A stretch of 35,586 bases of DNA from CAZUCE01 sp964619265. Its GTDB lineage: Bacteria; Planctomycetota; UBA1135; GCA-002686595. Shown here in pieces: positions 17,539 to 25,099 of the stretch. The notes under the pieces are model-generated. The model was not told the DNA's origin, ran no database searches, and worked only from the letters and a program-made list of their open reading frames with translations. How positions within the stretch are numbered: position 1 is the first letter of the stretch; each line of letters opens with the position of its first letter. A program made the translations under genes and the position numbers. The stretch is from assembly GCA_964619265.1 (NCBI GenBank), contig CAZUCE010000042.1, forward strand, positions 1-35,586, in the 5' to 3' direction.

Positions 17539-18273
17539 ATGCGAATCACGGCTATCCAATCAGACGAGGCTCAGCTTGTGGAGCAAGCTGACGCGAGCCC
17601 GGAAACGGGAGCCGCCGAACTTGGCCGAGTTGGCTTCACAATCCATAGCCGCGTGGTGGATCCCTCGCAACTCGCCGCTCTCAAGCGCGCCTTTCGGAGC
17701 GTGCTTCGCGGCCAAGCTGGCCTGCGCACGGGTTCGTCGTTGCCTGAAGTTCGAGAGTGTGCCCGCAGCCCGCAGATTCGCCGCTTGGTTCACACCGCGA
17801 TCGGAGTCGAGGCCATGCTGCTGCGCGCTACGCTCTTCCACAAGACCGAAGGCGCAAACTGGCCGGTGGCTTGGCACCAAGATCGTGTGCTCCCGGTTCG
17901 ATCCGATCTACCGGGCGAGGGCTTCCACAACTTCTCTCGCAAGCCGGACGGTCTGTACGCCGAAGCTCCCGAATCCGTCTTGAGCCAACTCCTCACCGTG
18001 CGGATCGAGCTCGACGGCGCCCGCGCGGACAACGGCGGTCTCGAATTGGCGCCGGGCACGCACAGGCGCGTCTTGGCCACAGCGGAGTCCCTTCGAAAGG
18101 CGATCGAACGGTCACAGACCCTCCTCCCCGAGATTCCGGCGAGCGGCGCCCTGTGCTTACGTCCGCTGCTCCTGCATCGATCGTGCCGAGCCGCCGAAGG
18201 CCAATCCCGGCGCACCGTGCACCTCGAGTTCGCGCCAGCCGACCTGATTGGCTCGACGCTCCGGCGCGTTTAG
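17539..18273 (+). CDS. Phytanoyl-CoA dioxygenase (PhyH) family Fe(II)/2-oxoglutarate enzyme
   Basis: 244 aa from ATG at 17539. The frame is open a little further up (GTG- or TTG-type starts to 17476), but that part is unlike protein. The iron-binding facial triad is readable: His113 and Asp115 in 'WHQDRVLP' and the distal His213 in 'LLHRSCRA', with Arg225 ('SRRTVHLEF') placed to bind 2-oxoglutarate. 'ADNGGLELAPGTHR' is the usual segment before the distal His. The length is normal for a bacterial PhyH protein. It should hydroxylate a small molecule or lipid in the cytoplasm. The neighbouring genes do not identify the substrate. Confidence 0.85.
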   Translation: MRITAIQSDEAQLVEQADASPETGAAELGRVGFTIHSRVVDPSQLAALKRAFRSVLRGQAGLRTGSSLPEVRECARSPQIRRLVHTAIGVEAMLLRATLFHKTEGANWPVAWHQDRVLPVRSDLPGEGFHNFSRKPDGLYAEAPESVLSQLLTVRIELDGARADNGGLELAPGTHRRVLATAESLRKAIERSQTLLPEIPASGALCLRPLLLHRSCRAAEGQSRRTVHLEFAPADLIGSTLRRV

Positions 18274-18644
18274 GAGGCTGCTCCTCGCCGAATCTCGAGG
18301 CCTGAACTCAAGCGAACCGGCGACCCAAGCAACAACGGAGTAGCTCCCGAATTCGAGCTCCCGACCAGCCGGACCTGAACCAGCGGCGCGGCTCGCTCTA
18401 CGACGATTCCAAACGTCTGGCTCCCAAACGGCGGGCGCGCTGGACACCAGCAGCTCGCCCGGTTCCTCGCGCCGGAAGAACCGGCGTTGAAGAAGTTCAC
18501 GACACCGAAGCACTCTTCAAGCAGGCCTCCTGGATTCGAGCGCTGGCTCGCAGCCTTGGCGGATTCATCCTGAAAGAACGCCTGCCTGGTTCCAGAGGAG
18601 CCGAACAGGTTCGGGCCGCACGAGCTTAGATAGAAATCCGGCAT
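18270..18644 (-). pseudogene. Possible remnant of a secreted beta-rich protein
   Basis: An open frame of about 124 codons from ATG at 18644 ends beside the PhyH stop. The product has no signal peptide and does not look like a complete domain, but 'FGSQTFGIVV' and 'VRLVGSSNSGATPLLLG' resemble the C-terminal modules of secreted planctomycete proteins, and 'SCGPNLFGSSG' fits the same style. I read it as a decayed C-terminal fragment of such a gene. It could also be a chance open frame, which is common in GC-rich DNA. Confidence 0.25.
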
Positions 18645-18693
18645 GGCCAAAGGCCGCCCATCGCTGCCAGGCATGGCTTTGGCTGTGGTCTCT
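18274..18693. other. 420-base convergent gap between PhyH and ABC permease genes
   Basis: No confident gene lies here. Directly after the PhyH stop there is a small hairpin (AGGAG-GCTG-CTCCT, about 18272-18285). The middle holds the possible gene remnant described separately, and the right end carries the GCCAAAG/CTTTGGC inverted repeat next to the permease stop. The 8-mer GGCATGGC also occurs twice, at 18640 and 18670. Confidence 0.5.
18646..18683 (-). terminator. Inverted repeat GCCAAAG-24-CTTTGGC after the ABC operon
   Basis: Seven-base arms at 18646-18652 and 18677-18683 lie about ten bases downstream of the stop of the last permease gene. This is the right place for the end of the efflux operon transcript. 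The loop is long (24 bases) and no T-run follows on the minus strand, so the call is tentative. Confidence 0.3.
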
Positions 18694-19854
18694 CTAGCCC
18701 CGTCGCATGGCTTCCGCCGGGCGCATCTGAGAGGCTTTCCAGGCTGGATAGGCGCCGCCCAAAAGGCCCAGCAAGATGCTGAAGACGACGGCCGTTGTGA
18801 GAACGCCCGGGGTCACGCGGAACGAGAACGCCACCTCCGTAAAGGTAGCCCAGTTCGTCGTACCCGTTTGGATACCGTTGATCGGCAGGATCAGCAGGCA
18901 GCCGAGCGCGCCTCCGACCAGGCCGATCACGAGCGATTCGAACAGGAACGAGCAGAACAGGCGGCCTGGCTGAAAGCCGTTGGCCAGGAGGATCCCGATC
19001 TCTCCCGTGCGCGAAGCGATCGCCGAGAGCATGGTGCCTGTCGCCGTAAAGACCGCGGCGACCCCCATGATGAGCCCGAGAAAAATGGCCAAACCCACGA
19101 GCAACGTTCCAATGATCTCGGTCTGGGACGCCAGGTAGTCCGGCTCGGACATCACCTTGGCCGGGTTGCGCTTGTCGTCTTCGAGGCGCGCGGCGAGCAC
19201 GTCGATTTCGGCCTCGTCGTCGACCTTGGCGATCAGGCGAGAGGTACCGGGGAGCTGGAGGGTTTCGAGCATCCGCTCGAAGTCGCCCCAGATCTCCGAG
19301 TCGAAGGGACCGTCCGATTCAAACACGCCCACCACTCGAAACGGCGTGACGTTGATTTCGAGTACGTCGCCCATCCGGCAGTCGCTGATGCGCTCGGAAA
19401 TGCGCAAGCCAACCGCGACTTCGTCGCTGCCGGGCTCGGGGAAGCGGCCCTCCACCAGGCGCAAGCTGTCGCCGCGGATCGCATAGGTGGCGGGCTGCAC
19501 GCCGCGCAGGGGAACATTGGTTTCCCCGCCGTCGAGTTTGCGGCGTCGCACGGCAAGGAAGCACTCCATCGAGGCCAGCGGCTGGCCGTCTTCCCCAAGT
19601 GCGATCTCTGGCGAGCCCTTGATGATCTCGCCCGCCGTGCCACGGGTGATCGCGGAGTTGCTCTCCGACGTGGCGCCGGTTCGCATGAGCACGGCGACCG
19701 ACGGGTCCCCGCTGTTGACAAACAGGCCGCGAAAACCCTGTTGGAGAGCCAGAACACCGGCCAAGGTCGCGACCGTGGCCGCGATCCCAAGGATGCTCAG
19801 CAAGCTCGACGAGCCGCGAACGAACAGACTGCGCAGGTGATAGGTGAGCAGCAT
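18694..19854 (-). CDS. ABC transporter permease, FtsX/MacB type (second permease)
   Basis: 386 aa from ATG at 19854, two bases after the stop of the first permease. It has the MacB/LolC layout: an N-terminal membrane helix ('LLSILGIAATVATLAGVLAL'), a large extracytoplasmic domain (about 45-260), then three C-terminal helices ('LLVGLAIFLGLIMGVAAVF', 'FLFESLVIGLVGGALGCLL' and 'VFSILLGLLGGAYPAW'). The C-terminal 'PAWKASQMRPAEAMRRG' is the usual end of FtsX permeases. It should couple ATP hydrolysis to mechanical work in the periplasm, moving a lipoprotein, peptide or small molecule. It is the last gene of a four-gene operon and differs from the first permease, so the transporter is probably a heterodimer like LolCE rather than a MacB homodimer. 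Confidence 0.9.
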   Translation of the reverse strand: MLLTYHLRSLFVRGSSSLLSILGIAATVATLAGVLALQQGFRGLFVNSGDPSVAVLMRTGATSESNSAITRGTAGEIIKGSPEIALGEDGQPLASMECFLAVRRRKLDGGETNVPLRGVQPATYAIRGDSLRLVEGRFPEPGSDEVAVGLRISERISDCRMGDVLEINVTPFRVVGVFESDGPFDSEIWGDFERMLETLQLPGTSRLIAKVDDEAEIDVLAARLEDDKRNPAKVMSEPDYLASQTEIIGTLLVGLAIFLGLIMGVAAVFTATGTMLSAIASRTGEIGILLANGFQPGRLFCSFLFESLVIGLVGGALGCLLILPINGIQTGTTNWATFTEVAFSFRVTPGVLTTAVVFSILLGLLGGAYPAWKASQMRPAEAMRRG

Positions 19855-19856
19855 GG

Positions 19857-21029
19857 TCAGTTCACAGCGCGCAGAGCGTTCACAGGATCGAGGCGATTGG
19901 CTAAGAAAGCAGGCAACAATCCGGCCAGCAGGCCGACGCCAGCCGCAAGGACGCCGGCCAAAATTAAGGTCGAGTTCTCGACCTGGTAGTTCGGGAAGAA
20001 CATGGCCAGACCAGCCGCGAGAAAGGGTGCAAAGACCTTGGCCAGCAGGATTCCAAATCCACCGCCGAGCACCGACAGGGCTAGGGACTGGGCCAGGAGC
20101 ATGCGCGAAGCCGCTCCATTCGAGAATCCGAGCGCTTTGATCACTCCGATATCACGGGTCTGTTCCCGCGCCGCCATCAGCATGATGTTCACACAGGACA
20201 TCAAAATGGCCGCGAGCACCGCGCCGCCGATCGTGGTCAGAAAGAACGGCACGCTGCCAAGCATCGACACGAACTGCCGCTGAAACTCGGCCTCGGTGGT
20301 GGCCTGCACGCGCTGGGGCCCACCTGCAAACAGCGCATCGATACGGGCCATCACCGCGGGGGGGTCCGCGGAGCGCTCGACCAGCACCGCATAGGTGCCC
20401 GGGCCCTCGACAGGCAACGGCCCGGTCTCCATGCTCTCTTCGAAGTACTTCCAGTGGAAGAACATCGTGTTGCGATCGAAGTTCGGCGCATCTGTGTCAT
20501 AGATTCCCGCGATCACGAACTCCCAGGCTCCGCCGGCGTCAGCGGGATTGGGGAAAATCTCGCCGATGATGGGCACGGTTTGACCGAGCTCCCAGCCGTA
20601 CTTATCCACCAAGCCTTGGCCCACCAGGCACCCCCGCTGTTCGGCCAGGAACGCTTCGTTCGAACCTTCGACCACGTCGACTTCAGGGTAAATCGACAGC
20701 AACTCTTCGGGGTCCACCGCGAACTGAGCGAAGCGGTTGCCCGGCTCCTGGTAGTAGCCCCCGAACCACTGCCACTTGCCCAAGGTCTCGACGCCTTCGA
20801 CGCCTTCGATCTTGGACTGGTAGGAACTCGGCAGGGTGACGAACAAGCTCACGGCCGACTGCACGATCAAACGCCGCGTGCTGGCCGCGTCGACGCCGGC
20901 GGAGAGTGTCGTGATCAGGGAACGAAGCGTGACCAACAGAAAGAACGCCACGACCAGCGCACCGAAGGTCAGAAACGTCCGCAGCCGGTTGCGCATCAAG
21001 TTGCGCAGTACCAGTTTGAGCTTGGTCAC
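19857..21029 (-). CDS. ABC transporter permease, FtsX/MacB type (first permease)
   Basis: 390 aa from GTG at 21029. The start overlaps the stop of the ATPase gene (GTGA), and a GGAG lies six bases upstream inside that gene, so translation is probably coupled. The layout is one N-terminal helix ('FLTFGALVVAFFLLVTLRSL'), a MacB-type periplasmic domain with 'VDPEELLSIYPEV', and three C-terminal helices ('FFLTTIGGAVLAAILMSCVNIMLMAA' among them), closing with 'LANRLDPVNALRAVN', the standard FtsX family end. Together with the second permease it forms the membrane part of the exporter. Confidence 0.92.
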   Translation of the reverse strand: MTKLKLVLRNLMRNRLRTFLTFGALVVAFFLLVTLRSLITTLSAGVDAASTRRLIVQSAVSLFVTLPSSYQSKIEGVEGVETLGKWQWFGGYYQEPGNRFAQFAVDPEELLSIYPEVDVVEGSNEAFLAEQRGCLVGQGLVDKYGWELGQTVPIIGEIFPNPADAGGAWEFVIAGIYDTDAPNFDRNTMFFHWKYFEESMETGPLPVEGPGTYAVLVERSADPPAVMARIDALFAGGPQRVQATTEAEFQRQFVSMLGSVPFFLTTIGGAVLAAILMSCVNIMLMAAREQTRDIGVIKALGFSNGAASRMLLAQSLALSVLGGGFGILLAKVFAPFLAAGLAMFFPNYQVENSTLILAGVLAAGVGLLAGLLPAFLANRLDPVNALRAVN

Positions 21030-21727
21030 GCTTCGCTCCGGGGAACGGCAGCCGTCTCTTCGATTCTCCCGAGCTTGCCCTTGTCCAAGTGCACGATCCG
21101 CGTCGCCCGCTCGGCGGCCATGGGGTCGTGGGTCACCATCAGGATGGTCTTGCCCAGCTCGCGATTGAGCCGCACGAGCAAGTCGAGCACGCCGGTTGCG
21201 GATTCGCGATCCAAGTCCCCGGTGGGTTCGTCCGCCAAGATGACCTGTGGGTCGGTGGCAATGGCACGCGCGATCGCGACGCGTTGTTCCTGACCACCGG
21301 AAAGCTGCTTCGGGCGGTGGCTGGCGCGATCCTCAAGCCCGACCAGCTTGAGCGCGTATTCGGCCTGCTCGCGCCGGCGCTTGGCGCTGATCGGAGCCAG
21401 GGAGAGCGGCAGCTCGACGTTTTCTCGTGCGGTCAAGACCGGAATGAGATTGAAGCTCTGGAACACGAAGCCAACCGAGTCCGCGCGCCACTGGGCTAAC
21501 TCCGAACCAGACAACACCGAAAGTTCCTGGCCCTCGACAACGACCCGTCCGGAGTCCGATCGATCCAGCCCCCCGATCAGGTTGAGCAGCGTGGACTTCC
21601 CGGATCCGCTCGGCCCCATCAGCGCGTAGAACTCGCCTCCCTTCATGGTCAAGTCGAGCCCATCGAGCACGGTCAGCTCTTCGCCGCCGCGGCGGTAGAT
21701 CTTGGTGACGCCGGAGAGTTCGATCAT
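21026..21727 (-). CDS. ABC transporter ATP-binding protein, MacB/LolD type
   Basis: 233 aa from ATG at 21727. The frame is open upstream to 21886, but 'MIELSGVTKIYRRG' is the usual first strand of these ATPases. Walker A 'GPSGSGKS' is at 38-45, the Q-loop lies in 'VGFVFQSFNLIPVLT', the signature is 'LSGGQEQR', Walker B 'VILADEPTGDLD' and the H-loop 'ILMVTHD'. 'FQSFNLIPVLTARENVELPL' is typical of the LolD/MacB subgroup, which powers tripartite or lipoprotein exporters. It lies 52 bases behind the membrane fusion protein gene and overlaps the first permease gene. Confidence 0.95.
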   Translation of the reverse strand: MIELSGVTKIYRRGGEELTVLDGLDLTMKGGEFYALMGPSGSGKSTLLNLIGGLDRSDSGRVVVEGQELSVLSGSELAQWRADSVGFVFQSFNLIPVLTARENVELPLSLAPISAKRRREQAEYALKLVGLEDRASHRPKQLSGGQEQRVAIARAIATDPQVILADEPTGDLDRESATGVLDLLVRLNRELGKTILMVTHDPMAAERATRIVHLDKGKLGRIEETAAVPRSEA

Positions 21728-21779
21728 GCCGAATCGTGGGGTGCGCGAGCGGGGGAGTGCTCGGAGAAAGGGAATTCGA

Positions 21780-23204
21780 TCAAGAACCGAGACGAACGCG
21801 ATCGCCATCGGAAATTCGTGCGGGAGGGCTAGCCAGAAACGCCTCCCCCTCCTCGAGGCCGGACTCGACGATGACGCGGCCGCCACGCGGATCGCCGAGT
21901 TCCAACAGACGGAAACGAACCACGTCGCGCTCGAGGACGAACACGCCGCGCCCGGCGTCCTGGGTCACCAGAGCGTCGGTCGGAACCAGCAGTTGGCCCG
22001 CCAGGGAATCGGTACCAAGCTCGGCATCGCCGGTTTCCTCCGGAGCAAACACGACTCGCGCGCCCATTTCGGGTCGCAGGAGCTCGTCGAGCTCGTCCAG
22101 GGCAACACGCACTTCGACCGTGGCTTTCTGCCGGTTGGCCGTCGGCCAGATACGCGTCACGCGCCCGGAGTAGCCGCGTTCGGGGAACGCATCGAGGAAC
22201 ACCTTGGCCGAAGCGCCCTGGCGGATGCTCGAGAGATTGCTCTCGGGCACTTCGACCTGAGCTTCCAGAGAGTCAAAGTCGACCAACGTCGCGACCGAAC
22301 CTCGGCTCTGGCCGCCCTGGCTGTTCGGCGAGACGACCTCGCCCACCTCCGCATCCTTGAGCACGACCAACCCATCGAAGGGCGCGCGTACGAAGGTGTT
22401 CTCAAGCGCCGCGGCGGCGCCTGCACGGGCGGCCTCCAGCTCGGCGATGCGCGCTTCCGCCTCGCTCGCGCGAGCGGTCGCCACATCCACTTCGCGCTCG
22501 GCCGTATCGCGTTCGGAACCGGATCGATCGAGAACCGCCTTTGATGCCACCACGCGCGCGCTGGCGGAACGCTCTTCGGCGGTGGTCCGGTCCACCTCCG
22601 CCTGATTGCCAACACCCTGGGCCAACAGCTCGCGCGCACGCCCCGCCTCCTGTTCGGCAAGCTGCGCGCCCGCGCGATCGACCTCGAGCGTTGCGGCGGC
22701 CGAAGCCACGCTCAGCTCTCGCTCTGCGAAACGTGAGCGCGCGGTTTCGACTTCAGCCCGTGCACGTTCGAGGGCCACTTTGCCCGAAGCGAGGGCCGCC
22801 TCGGTTTGGGCCAAGCCGGCTTCGGCGCCGTCGAAGAACAGCCGCGCCACCACTTCGCCCTTCGACACGATCGAGCCTTCCTCGACGTTCATCTCCACCA
22901 ATCGCCCGGGCGCGTCAGCCGAGAGCGCCGCACGCCGGCGCGCGACGATGTAGCCGTTGGCCGAGATCCCTCGCACGGCACTCGCCGCCAAGGCACTGGC
23001 CCGCGAAGCTCGCTGGACCTCAACCGCCGGAAGCGAATAGCGATCCACCGTCTCCAACAGCGGCAAGCGGAACAACCACAGGCCGCCGCCGATCAACCCC
23101 GCAATCAGCAGCTTCCCCCACGGGAAGCCGCTCCCGCGAGCGCCGCGAGTTCTGGCTGGCCCGCGATCGATGCGCAGGCGCTCTAGGTCGGCCGATTCAC
23201 CCAT
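21780..23204 (-). CDS. Membrane fusion protein (HlyD/MacA family) of an ABC exporter
   Basis: 474 aa from ATG at 23204. A cytoplasmic N-terminus of about 30 residues precedes a single membrane helix ('GKLLIAGLIGGGLWLF'). The protein then shows the lipoyl half-motif ('ADAPGRLVEMNVEEGSIVSKGEVVARL'), a long Ala/Glu-rich coiled-coil hairpin (about 130-275), the second lipoyl half ('VRAPFDGLVVLKDAEVGEVV') and beta-barrel and membrane-proximal domains ('VEVPESNLSSIRQGASAKVFLDAF'). This is the periplasmic adaptor of a MacAB-like system and is the first gene of the operon. No TolC-like channel gene is present in the window, so the system would have to borrow one or act on substrates within the envelope. 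Confidence 0.92.
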   Translation of the reverse strand: MGESADLERLRIDRGPARTRGARGSGFPWGKLLIAGLIGGGLWLFRLPLLETVDRYSLPAVEVQRASRASALAASAVRGISANGYIVARRRAALSADAPGRLVEMNVEEGSIVSKGEVVARLFFDGAEAGLAQTEAALASGKVALERARAEVETARSRFAERELSVASAAATLEVDRAGAQLAEQEAGRARELLAQGVGNQAEVDRTTAEERSASARVVASKAVLDRSGSERDTAEREVDVATARASEAEARIAELEAARAGAAAALENTFVRAPFDGLVVLKDAEVGEVVSPNSQGGQSRGSVATLVDFDSLEAQVEVPESNLSSIRQGASAKVFLDAFPERGYSGRVTRIWPTANRQKATVEVRVALDELDELLRPEMGARVVFAPEETGDAELGTDSLAGQLLVPTDALVTQDAGRGVFVLERDVVRFRLLELGDPRGGRVIVESGLEEGEAFLASPPARISDGDRVRLGS

Positions 23205-23256
23205 GGGGCGGGCAGCCTACCACTCGACCTGCGGAAGGCAGGCGAGAAGAGGCGGG

Positions 23257-24357
23257 TCACTGAATCTGCACGGAGGCCGGATCCGACACACCGAAGGCGT
23301 CGGGCAGCGCCGGCAACGTCACAAACGCGACAAAGAACTCAAGACCGGACAAGGAGGGATTGTTCGGCAGCAGCACCAGGCCGGGCGCGGTGCCGGCCGG
23401 ACCGATGACCCCGGCGAAGTTTACGAACACCGACGGGAGCTGGAGGCTCAGGTTGAAGAACGCATCCGGGTTGAGCGGGAAGGTCTGGAAGATCGGCGGG
23501 TCGCCCGAAGCGAATGGAATCCCCGGGGTGGTGCCCAAGGAGGCCGCAGCGAAGTACAGATCGCCTTCAAAGCCCGGTGCTTCGAAGGTCAAGTTCGCAA
23601 AGCCTCCGGGGGGCACGGGATTGCCGCTCACCTGGACCTGCAACGGGTTGCCCGGGGTGATGTCTTGTCCACAGGCGCGAATCGCCCAGTTCCCCGAGTA
23701 GAACAGCGGGCACAGCGGCACACCGGTCACCGTCGCCAGGGCCGCGTCCTGCCAGCCCTGCCCGGAGATGTCGATCAGGTTTCGTCCGGGCGGGGTAATG
23801 TTCGGGTCGCAGCCGAACAACCCCGACTGGGTGTTGTCGGTGATGAAGTTGCTCGTAAACCCGGCGGTGCAACTTCCGTTTTGATTGAACAGCATGCGCG
23901 CCGCGACAACGAACTGGGTGTTGCCTGACAGGCCCACGGCAACCGTGAACGGCGACAGATCGATCTGGTTGATCCCCGACGAAGTCACTTGCAGATTGCC
24001 GCCCACATCGTTCGCGTAGTCAAACACCTTGGGGCCCAGCGTCGCATTGCCCCCCACGATCGTGACTCCATCGTAAATTTCCAGGTTGATCAGCGCGGTG
24101 TTCCCGGAGACCCCACCGTTCGAACCGAAGCCGATCGAGACCGACTCGAGCGCTTGGAATCCGGTACTGGGCAAATCGAACACGGCCGCAGCCGCTTCAT
24201 TTTCGCACAGGCCGGGAATGACAGAGAAGCCGACCAATCCAGACGCACCGTCGGGGAGCGCGTCGTTCTTGAACAGGTTGCCGCTGCACACCTGGGCGGC
24301 ACCGAGCGGAGCAAGCGAAAAGAGGACGGGCAGCAGGCTAGCTAGAAGTCGGCGCAT
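23257..24357 (-). CDS. Secreted beta-rich protein of unknown function
   Basis: 366 aa from ATG at 24357, with a clean signal peptide ('RRLLASLLPVLFSLAPLGAAQ'). I do not recognise the N-terminal domain (about 22-220). It is rich in Gly, Asn, Thr and Ser, has at least five Cys that may form disulphides, and reads like a beta-sandwich. The last ~140 residues resemble the C-terminal module of the FG-GAP protein at 12804-14516: 'PPGGFANLTFEAPGFEGDLYF' against 'GGAAEFSLDAGSEHGGELYL', and 'GLEFFVAF' against 'GLEFVVHHAF'. Its promoter region carries a 10-base direct repeat with 19-base spacing. The gene lies 52 bases beyond the start of the efflux operon on the same strand and could be co-transcribed with it. 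Confidence 0.8.
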   Translation of the reverse strand: MRRLLASLLPVLFSLAPLGAAQVCSGNLFKNDALPDGASGLVGFSVIPGLCENEAAAAVFDLPSTGFQALESVSIGFGSNGGVSGNTALINLEIYDGVTIVGGNATLGPKVFDYANDVGGNLQVTSSGINQIDLSPFTVAVGLSGNTQFVVAARMLFNQNGSCTAGFTSNFITDNTQSGLFGCDPNITPPGRNLIDISGQGWQDAALATVTGVPLCPLFYSGNWAIRACGQDITPGNPLQVQVSGNPVPPGGFANLTFEAPGFEGDLYFAAASLGTTPGIPFASGDPPIFQTFPLNPDAFFNLSLQLPSVFVNFAGVIGPAGTAPGLVLLPNNPSLSGLEFFVAFVTLPALPDAFGVSDPASVQIQ

Positions 24358-24409
24358 GAATGGGGGGGGCGAAGAGAGCGGGGATGGGGCGGCTGAACCG
24401 GCCCCAGGC

Positions 24410-24438
24410 AGAACCCTAGTTTCCCGGAAGAACCCTAG
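24410..24438. promoter_or_regulatory. Direct repeat AGAACCCTAG spaced 19 bases
   Basis: Two exact 10-base copies (24410-24419 and 24429-24438) lie 53-81 bases upstream of the secreted protein gene at 24357. A start-to-start distance of 19 bases puts both on nearly the same face of the helix, as for paired activator or repressor sites. The downstream copy continues to AACCCTAGGTT, itself an imperfect palindrome. Function is inferred from position only. Confidence 0.4.
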
Positions 24439-24528
24439 GTTCGCCAGCGTGGTGCACCCTGAAGGCCCCTGCTCGCCTCACCCAATGGCTGGAAGAGCCT
24501 CCCCCCGAGCCCTGGACCGCGCCTCAGT

Positions 24529-24542
24529 CCTGAATATTCAGG
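24529..24542. repeat. Perfect 14-base palindrome CCTGAATATTCAGG
   Basis: The palindrome overlaps the stop codon of the Rrf2-family gene. It is AT-centred in GC-rich DNA. It may be a protein-binding site, possibly for the regulator itself, or a weak transcript end. A window this size should contain a few 14-base palindromes by chance. Confidence 0.3.
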
Positions 24543-25017
24543 TGGACGGCGACTCGTGATTCAGCAAGTCCACCAGCGCCGAGCGGCGGCGGCGAACCAG
24601 CTGCGCAATCGTGATCGGATCCAGCGATGCGTAAAACGCTTCCTGAGCCACGCCCAAGGCGCCCTTCAAACCGCAGGCCGAGGAAATCGGGCACTGGTTG
24701 GTTTCCGCGTCAAAGCACTCGATCAACGTGGACCGGCGATCCAGCTCGCGCATGACCTGGCCCACCGAGATTTGGTCCGGCTCGCGGGCTAGCTCCAAAC
24801 CACCACCGACCCCGCGCTTGAGCTCGACGTATCCGAGCTTGCCCAAACTCTGCGCGACCTTGGCGAGGTGGTTCTCGGAGATGGAGAACGACTCTGCGAT
24901 GCGGTGGGTCGCAAAACGCCCTTCGGGATGGCTGGCGAGGTAGATCAGCACGCGCAGCGCGAAATCGGTGTGTTTGGTGATTCTCAAAGATCCGTGGGCT
25001 CCTCGCCCGTAGGACAT
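24538..25017 (-). CDS. Rrf2-family regulator with NsrR-like iron-sulfur cysteines
   Basis: 159 aa from ATG at 25017. A TTG at 24987, preceded by AGGAG, would give the more usual beginning 'RITKHTDFALRVLIYLA' and is a real alternative. The winged helix-turn-helix is typical ('IAESFSISENHLAKVAQSLGKLGYV'), followed by the Rrf2 segment 'GGGLELAR'. Three Cys in 'CFDAETNQCPISSACGLKGAL' (residues 101, 109 and 115) form C-x7-C-x5-C, the [2Fe-2S] or [4Fe-4S] binding region of this family. 'CPISSACGLKGAL' is closest to NsrR, the nitric-oxide-sensing repressor. The upstream genes on the same strand encode a hemoglobin and its probable reductase, which supports a role in nitric oxide sensing. A 14-base perfect palindrome covers its stop codon. 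Confidence 0.88.
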   Translation of the reverse strand: MSYGRGAHGSLRITKHTDFALRVLIYLASHPEGRFATHRIAESFSISENHLAKVAQSLGKLGYVELKRGVGGGLELAREPDQISVGQVMRELDRRSTLIECFDAETNQCPISSACGLKGALGVAQEAFYASLDPITIAQLVRRRRSALVDLLNHESPST

Positions 25018-25099
25018 GCTACGCCTTCGGGCGTGATCTTTGGGAATCGAACTTGGAGACTGGCAACTTTCAAGCTGGGAACTTGGGAATTGCAAAACC

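Noticed and set aside
18643..19989. Plus-strand open frame of about 450 codons opposite the second permease
   Set aside because: The product is rich in Arg, Asp, Glu and His without a recognisable domain, while the minus-strand frame is a clear FtsX-type permease with operon spacing.
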